Positions 37,241 to 45,225 of a DNA stretch of 64,000 bases are shown in pieces. The number at the start of each line of letters is the position of its first letter. Positions within the stretch are counted from its first letter, which is position 1. The DNA is taken from contig JBOHRN010000010.1 of NCBI GenBank assembly GCA_050732775.1, forward strand, positions 124,001 through 188,000. The letters are read 5' to 3'. The position numbers and the translations under genes are program-made. The notes below the pieces were generated by a model that saw nothing but the letters and a program-made list of their open reading frames with translations, searched no databases and was not told where the DNA came from. Source of the stretch: JBOHRN01 sp050732775. GTDB taxonomy: Bacteria > Gemmatimonadota > Gemmatimonadetes > Longimicrobiales > Longimicrobiaceae.

Positions 37241-37630
37241 CTAGCGGCGATCCCTGGCGGGGTAGTCGAGGGGCTCGGAAAAGATGTCATCGGCGGTGCC
37301 CGGTTCGCCGTCCCGGCCGGGCGAAGCCACCCGCATCGCCGCCCCACTCCGAGCCAGAAAGTACGGGTTGCCCCAAGGGTCCATCTCCTCGTCCACGCCT
37401 GGATACTCGGATTGGAGGACGCGGTGGAAGGTGGCGTCGTCGCGGATCACCCGCCCGCCCATCGCCTCGGCATTCAGGAAGCGCGCGAACTCGCTTACCT
37501 TCTTCTCCACCGACCATTGGTTGATCGGGTCGATGAGCGGCTGCACGTGAGGCCGCAGCCAATCCCGCACCGAAGGGTTGGCGATGGCAAAAACGGCGGC
37601 GACCAGCAAGAGGATGAGCAGCTTGCCCAT
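37241..37630 (-). CDS. Small membrane-anchored protein with GspG-type C-terminal motif
   Basis: 129 residues: N-terminal transmembrane helix (KLLILLLVAAVFAIANPSV), a helical region, and a C-terminal stretch with DPWGNPYFLARSG followed by SPGRDGEPGTADDI, the calcium-site region of type II secretion major pseudopilins. There is no prepilin peptidase site (no G/F-E pattern), so it is not an ordinary pseudopilin. The ATG at 37630 is chosen over a longer frame that would run into the oxoacid dehydrogenase gene. Function unknown. Confidence 0.7.
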   Translation of the reverse strand: MGKLLILLLVAAVFAIANPSVRDWLRPHVQPLIDPINQWSVEKKVSEFARFLNAEAMGGRVIRDDATFHRVLQSEYPGVDEEMDPWGNPYFLARSGAAMRVASPGRDGEPGTADDIFSEPLDYPARDRR

Positions 37631-37742
37631 GCGGTAAAGGTATACCGAACCCGCCTCCCAGCCAACCCGCCGGGCTGGACCCGGGAGCGCGCAGGCGATA
37701 ACTTCGGGGGGTTCACGCGACCAGCTACCGTTTTGCTTTACC

Positions 37743-39875
37743 ATGGCCACCAAGACAGCGCCCAGGGAGACCGCCACCAAGCACCCGGAGTTGGACCGTG
37801 ACACACTGCTCGGGCTCTACCGGACCATGCTCAAGGCCCGGCGCCTCGACGACAAGGAGATCCAGCTCAAACAGCAGAACAAGATCTTCTTCCAGATCTC
37901 GGGGGCCGGACACGAAGCCGTGCAGGTGGCCGCTGCCGCTCAAGCCCGGCCGGGCTACGACTGGTTCTACTTTTACTACCGTGACCGGGCTTTCTCGCTC
38001 CAACTCGGCATGACCCCCCTGGACCACCTGCTGCAGGCGGTGGGCGCCGAGGCCGACCCCGCTTCCGCGGGCCGCCAGATGCCAGCCCACTGGGGCCACC
38101 GTGACCTGAACATCGTCTCCACCTCGTCGCCAACCGGCACCCAGTTTCTACACGCGGTCGGCACGGCCGAGGCCGGTTGGCGGGCCCTCCAACTCGGCGA
38201 CGCCGTCAGGCAAGCCACCGAGGCCCGGAAGGACGAGGTGGTGTTCGTGACCACGGGCGACGGCACCACCTCGGAGGGAGAGTTTTGGGAGTCTCTGAAT
38301 AGCGCCTGCAACCTCCAGCTCCCCCTCCTTTACCTGGTAGAGGATAACGAATACGCCATTTCGGTGCCGGTGGAAGTCAACACCGCGGGGGGAAGCATCT
38401 CCCGGCTGGTCGCGGGTTTCCCCGGACTGCACCTCTCCGAGTGCGACGGGACCGACCTGGTGGAGAGCTGGGATACCCTCAAGGAAGCGATCTCGCACGT
38501 GCGCGGGGGGAGTGGTCCGGCGCTGGTTCACTCCCACGTGACCCGCCCCTACTCCCACTCCCTTTCGGACGACGAGCGGGCGTACAAGACCGGGGCGATG
38601 CGCGAGGAGGAGGCGAAGAGAGACCCCATCACCCGCACCGCCGCACTGCTCAAGGAGTGGGGCTACGCGGACGACGGGCGCTTGGAGGCGGTAGCTGAAG
38701 AGGTCAAGCGGGAGATAGACCAAGCCGCCGACCAAGCTTTGGAGTCGCCCCAACCGGCGCCCGAAGACGCCATGCTCCACCTCTACTCCCCGGACGTCGA
38801 CCCCAGCGGGGAGAGCTTCGACACCGAGGACGACCCCCAACCCGACGGCGGCGAGACCACCATGGTGGACCTCATCAACCGCACTCTCAAGGACGAGATG
38901 CGGCGCGATCCGCGCATGCTGGTGTTCGGACAGGACGTGGCCGACGCTTCTCGCGAGGAGGTCTTGGAGGAGGTCAAGGGCAAGGGGGGGGTATTCAAGG
39001 TCACGGCCGGGCTCCAGCGGGAGTTCGGATCGGTGCGGGTTTTTAACTCGCCCCTGGCTGAAGCCAACATCGTGGGACGGGCGGTGGGGATGGCCGTGCG
39101 CGGGCTCAAACCGGTGGTGGAGATCCAGTTTTTCGACTACATCTGGCCGGCGATGATGCAGCTCAGGAGCGAGCTGGCCACCATGCGCTACCGTTCGGGA
39201 GGAAGCTGGCACGCGCCCGTGGTGGTACGGGTCACCTACGGCGGTTACCTGAGGGGGGGGGCCATCTTCCACTCCCAGACCGGGGAGTCGATCTTTGCCC
39301 ACTGCCCCGGGCTGCGTGTGGTGCTCCCCGCCACCGCGGTAGACGCGGCCGGACTGCTGCGAACCGCCATCCGTTGCGAGGACCCGGTCCTCTTTCTGGA
39401 GCACAAGCACCTATACCGCCAAGTCTACAACAAGGGGGTATATCCTGGGCCGAACTTCATGATCCCCTTCGGCAAAGCCAGAAGGGTGAGGGAGGGGACC
39501 GACCTGACCGTGGTGGCGTGCGGCGCCCTGGTGCAGAGGTCCCTGAACGCCGCCAAAGTGGCCGAGGAGAAGCACGGTGTCTCCACCGAAGTGCTGGATC
39601 TGCGCACGGTGAGCCCTTTCGACATGGAGGCGATCGCCGAGTCGGTCAAGAAGACCAACCGGGTGATCGTGGCTTACGAAGATTCACTCTCGTGGGGGAT
39701 CGGGGCCGAGTTCGCGGCCCGGATCGCGGACCAGCTCTTCGCCTGGCTCGACGCGCCGGTCAAACGGGTGGCCTCCCTAGATACTTGGGTGGCGTACGCG
39801 CCCCAGCTCGAGCGCGCCATCCTCCCCGAGCCGGACGACGTACTGAGGGCGATCGAGGAAGTGGTGGCGTTCTAA
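37743..39875 (+). CDS. 2-oxoacid dehydrogenase E1, fused alpha and beta subunits
   Basis: 710 residues. The alpha half (about 15-330) has the thiamin diphosphate motif GDGTTSEGEFWESLNSACN beginning at 172 with Asn202 and the branched-chain type phosphorylation-loop region. The beta half (about 373-710) begins TTMVDLINRTLKDEM and has MAVRGLKPVVEIQFFDYIWPA. Residues 330-372 are a Glu/Asp-rich linker. Probable branched-chain 2-oxoacid or acetoin/pyruvate-type substrate; sequence alone does not separate these. E2 and E3 genes are not nearby. It ends in a strong hairpin. Confidence 0.93.
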   Translation: MATKTAPRETATKHPELDRDTLLGLYRTMLKARRLDDKEIQLKQQNKIFFQISGAGHEAVQVAAAAQARPGYDWFYFYYRDRAFSLQLGMTPLDHLLQAVGAEADPASAGRQMPAHWGHRDLNIVSTSSPTGTQFLHAVGTAEAGWRALQLGDAVRQATEARKDEVVFVTTGDGTTSEGEFWESLNSACNLQLPLLYLVEDNEYAISVPVEVNTAGGSISRLVAGFPGLHLSECDGTDLVESWDTLKEAISHVRGGSGPALVHSHVTRPYSHSLSDDERAYKTGAMREEEAKRDPITRTAALLKEWGYADDGRLEAVAEEVKREIDQAADQALESPQPAPEDAMLHLYSPDVDPSGESFDTEDDPQPDGGETTMVDLINRTLKDEMRRDPRMLVFGQDVADASREEVLEEVKGKGGVFKVTAGLQREFGSVRVFNSPLAEANIVGRAVGMAVRGLKPVVEIQFFDYIWPAMMQLRSELATMRYRSGGSWHAPVVVRVTYGGYLRGGAIFHSQTGESIFAHCPGLRVVLPATAVDAAGLLRTAIRCEDPVLFLEHKHLYRQVYNKGVYPGPNFMIPFGKARRVREGTDLTVVACGALVQRSLNAAKVAEEKHGVSTEVLDLRTVSPFDMEAIAESVKKTNRVIVAYEDSLSWGIGAEFAARIADQLFAWLDAPVKRVASLDTWVAYAPQLERAILPEPDDVLRAIEEVVAF

Positions 39876-39910
39876 GCAAAGGCCCGGGGCAGCGCCCCGG
39901 GCCTTTGCTT
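39874..39910. terminator. Strong bidirectional hairpin between E1 and the lipoprotein gene
   Basis: A perfect 17-base-pair stem AAGCAAAGGCCCGGGGC / GCCCCGGGCCTTTGCTT with a 3-base AGC loop. It overlaps the E1 stop codon and sits between two convergent genes. The flanks are only mildly T- or A-rich, but length and position favour a shared terminator. Confidence 0.7.
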
Positions 39911-39937
39911 GGTAAGACCCTAGTTACCGACGGCTCT

Positions 39938-40450
39938 TTACATATCCAGATCCATCAACTCCCCGTGCTCGGGGATCTCGCCGCAGCTTACCGGCTGCCC
40001 GTCAGCCCCGTGGGCGATCACCACGTGCCCTCCGTCCATGACGTCGGCGAGGGCGACGCTGAGGGTGGTGGTGCTGGCGCCCGACCCTTCGGCGTCGGTG
40101 GTCACGCTCTCCAGCGGGTGCTCCGGCGCCTCTTCGTAGTCGTCGCAGCTCTCGCCCGTGTGGAGGTGCGCGGCCACCTCGGTGTTGCCGGGGGCGTCGT
40201 TGATCTCGAGCATGACGTCGGTCTCCTCGCCCAGCGCGGTGAAGCGAACGTCTCCACCGATGCCCGAGTCGTTGAGGTCACCGAGGGAGACACTCTCCTC
40301 CTCACCCATCTCCATCTCGTCCATCGCCGCGGTGTCTTCCCACGCTTCCATGGTGTCGTCGTCCATGGCGGTGTCATCCCCGTCGCCCGGCTCGCAAGCG
40401 GCCAGGAAGAGGGGGAGGGTAGCCAAGGCCAGCCAGCGTCGTGCGTTCAT
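39938..40450 (-). CDS. Acidic lipoprotein, possible CHRD/SOD-like fold
   Basis: 170 residues with a clear lipoprotein signal: LPLFLAAC, cysteine near residue 19, followed by a short Asp/Glu/Met-rich stretch. The body has repeated beta-strand-like segments (GGDVRFTALGEETDVML, TEVAAHLHTGESCDDY, DGGHVVIAHGADGQPVSCGE) that recall the CHRD or Cu/Zn-SOD-like beta sandwich, including an HLHTG stretch. I do not claim metal binding or activity. Probably envelope-located. The only neighbour on its strand is malQ, 91 bases away. Confidence 0.65.
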   Translation of the reverse strand: MNARRWLALATLPLFLAACEPGDGDDTAMDDDTMEAWEDTAAMDEMEMGEEESVSLGDLNDSGIGGDVRFTALGEETDVMLEINDAPGNTEVAAHLHTGESCDDYEEAPEHPLESVTTDAEGSGASTTTLSVALADVMDGGHVVIAHGADGQPVSCGEIPEHGELMDLDM

Positions 40451-40541
40451 AACTATTCCGGTTCAGGTGTTCTGCCTCCCGGGCGGAAGGCGCTCCGGAC
40501 CAGCTTACCGCAAAGGCCGGGCCGACGCCTCACGGCACCTC

Positions 40542-42044
40542 TTACCCCTCCGGCACCCGGCGGCCGAGGTGGATCATCTCCCCTAGCAAGGAGACCGCCT
40601 GGGGTCCGAACTGATCCGGTCCGAGACGCCAGCGCCAGTTCCCACGCACGGTTCCCGGGGTGTTCATGCGGGCCTCGCTCCCCAGCCCCAGTAGGTCCCC
40701 AGCCGGGAGTACCGCCAAGCGCGCCCGCGACCCGAGAGCCAGCCCGGCTAGGGTGAGGTGCGGTTCGTCCGGAGCACCTCCACAGTAGCGGTGAAAGAGC
40801 TCCCGCTCGGCTTGAGCGGCGCTCCGGTACCAACCGAGGGCGGTGTCGTTGTCGTGGGTCCCGGTGTACGCCACCGAGTTACGGGGGTGGTTCCCGGGGA
40901 GATGGGGGTTGGCGGGATTTCCGTCAAAGCCGAATTGGAGTACCCGCATACCGGGCAGCCCGAGCGCATCCCGGAGTCGGTTAACCCCGGGGGTGATGAC
41001 GCCTAGGTCCTCGGCCACCAGAGGGAGCGTGCCGAGAGTTTGCCGGGCGGCGCGAAAAAGCTCGGCACCTGGTCCGGGCGCCCACCTTCCCTCCCGCGCG
41101 CTCTCGGCTTCGGCCGGGACCTCCCAAGCCGCCTCGAAGCCGCGGAAGTGGTCGACTCGCACCAGGTCGAAGAGCTCGAGAGAGCGACGCATACGGGCGC
41201 TCCACCAGCCGTACCCGGTGGCCCGGTGGCTATCCCAACGGTAGTGAGGGTTGCCCCACTTCTGGCCGTCTTCGCTGAAGTAGTCGGGCGGCACCCCAGT
41301 GACCACCTCGGCCCGGCCTTCCCGGTCCAACTTGAAAAGGTCGCGGTGTGCCCACACGTCGGCGCTGTCGTGTGCCACGAAGATGGGCAGGTCTCCGAAG
41401 AGTTCGACCCCGCGCGCGCGGGCGTAGCTCCTAATCGACCTCCACTGGCGGTCAAAGAGGAGTTGAGCGAACTTTTCCCGCCCCACGGCTTCGGCGAGCT
41501 CCCGGCGGGCCCCGGCCAGGGCTTGCTGGTTCCGGTCCCGGAAGCGGGGCTCCCACTCCGTCCACGGCCGGCCGGCTTCTTCGCCCTTCAAGGCCACAAA
41601 GAGTGAGTAGTCGTCCAGCCAGTGGGCGTGTCTACTCTGGAAATCGGCGAACGGCCCTCTCAGCTGGGGGACGGCGCCGTCGCGGAACGCCCGGTACGCT
41701 TTGGTTACCAGTTCGATCGAGAGGCGGCGGGCCGCAGCGAAGTCGGCCCGGGGGGTGTGGGGCGGCGCGGGGGCCGGGTCGGTCAACCCCTCTTCCGCCA
41801 ACACCTCGCCACTGACGAGGAGGGGGTTACCGGCGAAGCCGGAGAGCCCGTTGTAGGGCGAGCCGTCGTCCCCTCCCGGCAGCAGGGGGAGCAGCTGCCA
41901 GACGGTTGCCCCGGCCCGGGCGAGCCGCTCCACGAACAAAAACGCCTCTCTCCCCAGAGTACCCACCGGGCCGCCGGGTAGGGAGGTGGGATGGAGGAGG
42001 ACCCCGGCCGCCCTGGGCCGGGAGGCGAACCAACTCCGGCTCAC
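40542..42044 (-). CDS. malQ: 4-alpha-glucanotransferase (amylomaltase)
   Basis: 500-residue GH77 enzyme that transfers glucan segments between maltooligosaccharides. Seen: GVLLHPTSLPG, DDGSPYNGLSGFAGNPLL, FGDLPIFVAHDSADVWAH, FDLVRVDHFRGFEAAWEVP (catalytic Asp), LPLVAEDLGVITPGV (catalytic Glu), YTGTHDNDTALGW, NTPGTVRGNWRWR. The GTG at 42044 is chosen because it forms a GTGA overlap with treS. A longer open frame to 42899 lies over the treS C-terminus and is not coding. Confidence 0.93.
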   Translation of the reverse strand: MSRSWFASRPRAAGVLLHPTSLPGGPVGTLGREAFLFVERLARAGATVWQLLPLLPGGDDGSPYNGLSGFAGNPLLVSGEVLAEEGLTDPAPAPPHTPRADFAAARRLSIELVTKAYRAFRDGAVPQLRGPFADFQSRHAHWLDDYSLFVALKGEEAGRPWTEWEPRFRDRNQQALAGARRELAEAVGREKFAQLLFDRQWRSIRSYARARGVELFGDLPIFVAHDSADVWAHRDLFKLDREGRAEVVTGVPPDYFSEDGQKWGNPHYRWDSHRATGYGWWSARMRRSLELFDLVRVDHFRGFEAAWEVPAEAESAREGRWAPGPGAELFRAARQTLGTLPLVAEDLGVITPGVNRLRDALGLPGMRVLQFGFDGNPANPHLPGNHPRNSVAYTGTHDNDTALGWYRSAAQAERELFHRYCGGAPDEPHLTLAGLALGSRARLAVLPAGDLLGLGSEARMNTPGTVRGNWRWRLGPDQFGPQAVSLLGEMIHLGRRVPEG

Positions 42045-45000
42045 GCTTCCGAGCCGATGAGTCCCACCACTCCAGCCACCGGAATGCCCAGCCACTCCGG
42101 CCGGTTGTCCATCTCGTAACGCATCTCGTAGACCGCCTTTTCCAGTTCGAGAGCGACCAGCGCCGGGCGCCACGCCTCGGGGGGGTCCGGCACCAGACCA
42201 CTCCCCTTCACCGTCCCGAAGTAGCCGTCCAGAAACTCCTCCCGCGCCTGCCGGAGCCAAGCTGCGGCGGCGGCGGGATCCCACGACGGGGTATCGACCC
42301 GTTCTCGCGCCACGGTACGCACGGCGTAGTCGAGGGAGCGGAGCATGCCGGCCACATCGCGCAGCGGGGAGTGAGGCTCCCGTCGCTCGGCCAGGGGGCG
42401 CGCCACCTCGCCCTCGAAGTCTAGCACCATCCACCCCCCCGGCACCTCTGGCTCGGGCGCGGTCCGCAGCACCTGACCCAGATGGTAATCTCCGTGACCC
42501 CGGATCTTTTGCGAAACAGTGGCCAGCCGGGCCAGTCCGTTGGTGACGGCGTGTAATTCGCCCCGGCCGCGGAGCAGTGTCGCAATCCCCGCCTGGAGCT
42601 CGGGAGAAAAAGCCCCCGGCATCGACTTGAGGCGTACGGCCAGCTCGTCCAGCACCCATTCCTGCTCGCGAATCATGACCCCGGCCCACTCGCGCACATC
42701 CTCCTCCGTGACCCCGGCCGACCCCAATCCGGCCAGGGCCAGGTGCAACCGGCCGGTAACCTCTCCCAAGCGGATAAGGTCTTCCCCGAAGCCGCTCTCG
42801 CCCGCCGGCTCCGTCAGGGTACCGCGCAGCCGCTCCAGCGCCAGCGTCCACCCGTCGCCCTGGTTGGGAACGAACTCCGAGAGGGCGGCCAGCGACCACC
42901 GCTCTCCGCCGGCGTCTTCGTACTCCACCCAGCCGAAGAGTGCGGGCACGTTGGGGAAATCAGCGTCCACGCTCAGGTAGCGGGCCAGCTCCAGATCGGG
43001 GTTGACCCCGGGCTCGATGTGGCGGTACAGCTTGAGGACCCGGTCCGGACCGACGAATAGGGAGGTGTTGCTCTGCTCGCGCCCCAGCGGCCGGACCTCA
43101 GCCGCTGGTGCGGGCACGGCTGCGGGCGAGGGAAGAGCGAAGGTGAAGCGCCCCTCCCGTCCGGCCAGCTCCGAACCGCTACGCAGTAGCGTCAAGATAG
43201 CGGCGGCCGGGTCGCTCTCTTCGGCCACCTCCCACAGGTGGAGCTCGCTCTCGCCCAGCAGGACCGAGCTGACGGACGGCTCGGTCTCCGGACCGGCCGA
43301 CACGGCAGCCACTAGCAGGTAACGCTCCGGTTCCCCCTCCCGGTGTTCGGCGTCGGCCAGGACCAGGTAAACCGACCCTTCGCCCCCCTCCCCGGGGAGC
43401 CGGAGAGCGTCGGCCAAGCGCAGCCGCACGGAGCTCTTCCCCTTGCCCCGGAACCAGCGCTGCTCCCGCAGCCACTCCGAGGACACCTCTCCCACCAGCG
43501 CCGCCAGCCGCTCCATCTCTCCATCCCCGGGCTCTCCCGGCCGGGCCGCTACTTCGGTTCGTGCGGGCTCGGGCACCGGTAGTCCAAACCAGAAGAAGCC
43601 GTACGGTCCCAGGGTGAGCGTGTAGGGACTCTCTCCGACCGGCGGGAATTCGGTATCTCCCAGTAGCTCCACCGGTTTTACCCCGGCAAAACGAGCCAAG
43701 TCGAGCTGCACCGGCTGAGCCGACGCCGAGAGGTTATGGACCACCAGGATGGTGTTCCCGTCGTGCTCCCGCAGGTGGGCGAGCACGTGGGGGTTCTCTG
43801 GACGCGGAAACTCGATCGAACCGCGGCCCAGGGCGGGGTGCCGCTTGCGAACCTGGATGAGCCGCTTGGTCCAATTGAGGAGCGAGAATGGAGAGCGTTC
43901 CTGCGCCTCCACGTTGATCGCCTGGTAGCCGTAAACCGAATCCACGATCACCGGCAGGTAGAGCCGCGCCGCTTCGGCATGGCTGAAGCCGGCGTTACGG
44001 TCGGGCGACCACTGCATGGGGGTGCGCACGCCGTCCCGGTCGCCCAGCCAGATATTGTCCCCCATCCCCAGTTCGTCCCCGTAGTAGAGAACGGGCGAGC
44101 CCGGCAGGGTGAAGAGAAGGGAGTTGAGCAGCTCGACCTTGCGCCGATCGTTCTCCATCAGGGGGGCCAGCCGCCGCCGGATGCCCAGGTTGAGACGCAT
44201 GCGGGGATCGGCCGCGTACTCGTTGTACATGTAGTCGCGCTCCTCGTCGGTCACCATCTCGAGGGTGAGCTCGTCGTGATTGCGCAGGAACATGCACCAC
44301 TGGCACTCGGGTGGGATCTCGGGGGTGCGTTCGATAATCTCCACCACCGGCTTACGGATACCCTGGCGGATGGCCATGAAGATGCGGGGCATGAGGGGGA
44401 AGTGGAAGGCCAGCTGGAACTCATCCCCGTCGCCGAAGTAGGGGCGCACGTCGTCGGGCCACTGGTTGGCCTCGGCCAGGAGAACGCGGCCGGGGTACTT
44501 GGCGTCGACGCGGGCGCGCAACTCCTTGAGAACGGCGTGGGTCTCGGGCAAGTTCTCACAGTTGGTACCCTCGCGCTCGATCAGGTAGGGGACGGCGTCG
44601 GCGCGGAAGCCGTCCAGCCCCCGCTCCAGCCAGAACTCCATCGCTCCGAAGATCGCCTCTTTCACCGCCGGGTTATCCCAATTCAGGTCGGGCTGGTGGT
44701 GAAAGAAGCGGTGCCAGTAGTACTGCCCCGCTTCGGCGTCCCAGGTCCAGTTCGACGGTTCCGAGTCGATGAAGATGACGCGGGCGTCCCGGTATGGCTC
44801 GTCGGTGTCGCTCCAGACGTAAAAGTCGCGTTCGGGCGAGCCCGGGGGCGCCTTTCTCGCGCGCTGGAACCAGGGGTGTTGGTCCGAGGTGTGGTTGAGC
44901 ACCAGATCGGCTATCACCCTGAGTCCCCGCTGGTGCGCCGCGTCCAGAAAGTCTTGGAAGTCACCCAGGGTACCGTAGTTGGGGTGGACTCCCAGGTAGT

Positions 45001-45214
45001 CGGCTATGTCGTAACCGTCGTCGCGCAGGGGAGAGGGGTAGCAGGGAAGCAGCCAGATGGCGTCCACCCCGAGCTCGCGCACGTAGTCGAGCCGCTCGAC
45101 CAGCCCGCGGAAGTCCCCCACGCCGTCGCCATTCGAGTCCTGGAAGGCCTTTACGTGCAGCTCGTAGAAGACGGCGTCTTTGTACCAGAGAGGGTCGTGT
45201 TCGGAGCTAGCCAT
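42041..45214 (-). CDS. treS: Trehalose synthase fused to maltokinase
   Basis: 1057 residues in two domains. Residues 1-560 are the GH13 trehalose synthase, converting maltose and trehalose: catalytic Asp206 in GFRADAVPYL, Glu248 in LLAEANQ, Asp314 in FLRNHDELT. Residues 570-1057 are a maltokinase, which phosphorylates maltose to maltose-1-phosphate: KLYRHIEPGVNPDLELARYL, HGDYHLGQVL and a final VLDFEGEVARPL. The fusion is known in actinobacteria and proteobacteria. Its usual partner GlgE is not in the window. Coupled to malQ. Confidence 0.94.
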   Translation of the reverse strand: MASSEHDPLWYKDAVFYELHVKAFQDSNGDGVGDFRGLVERLDYVRELGVDAIWLLPCYPSPLRDDGYDIADYLGVHPNYGTLGDFQDFLDAAHQRGLRVIADLVLNHTSDQHPWFQRARKAPPGSPERDFYVWSDTDEPYRDARVIFIDSEPSNWTWDAEAGQYYWHRFFHHQPDLNWDNPAVKEAIFGAMEFWLERGLDGFRADAVPYLIEREGTNCENLPETHAVLKELRARVDAKYPGRVLLAEANQWPDDVRPYFGDGDEFQLAFHFPLMPRIFMAIRQGIRKPVVEIIERTPEIPPECQWCMFLRNHDELTLEMVTDEERDYMYNEYAADPRMRLNLGIRRRLAPLMENDRRKVELLNSLLFTLPGSPVLYYGDELGMGDNIWLGDRDGVRTPMQWSPDRNAGFSHAEAARLYLPVIVDSVYGYQAINVEAQERSPFSLLNWTKRLIQVRKRHPALGRGSIEFPRPENPHVLAHLREHDGNTILVVHNLSASAQPVQLDLARFAGVKPVELLGDTEFPPVGESPYTLTLGPYGFFWFGLPVPEPARTEVAARPGEPGDGEMERLAALVGEVSSEWLREQRWFRGKGKSSVRLRLADALRLPGEGGEGSVYLVLADAEHREGEPERYLLVAAVSAGPETEPSVSSVLLGESELHLWEVAEESDPAAAILTLLRSGSELAGREGRFTFALPSPAAVPAPAAEVRPLGREQSNTSLFVGPDRVLKLYRHIEPGVNPDLELARYLSVDADFPNVPALFGWVEYEDAGGERWSLAALSEFVPNQGDGWTLALERLRGTLTEPAGESGFGEDLIRLGEVTGRLHLALAGLGSAGVTEEDVREWAGVMIREQEWVLDELAVRLKSMPGAFSPELQAGIATLLRGRGELHAVTNGLARLATVSQKIRGHGDYHLGQVLRTAPEPEVPGGWMVLDFEGEVARPLAERREPHSPLRDVAGMLRSLDYAVRTVARERVDTPSWDPAAAAAWLRQAREEFLDGYFGTVKGSGLVPDPPEAWRPALVALELEKAVYEMRYEMDNRPEWLGIPVAGVVGLIGSEA

Positions 45215-45225
45215 CGATGGTGGAG

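Noticed and set aside
40542..42899. 785-codon frame extending malQ upstream
   Set aside because: The part upstream of 42044 lies inside the treS-maltokinase gene; GH77 motifs begin only after the GTG at 42044.
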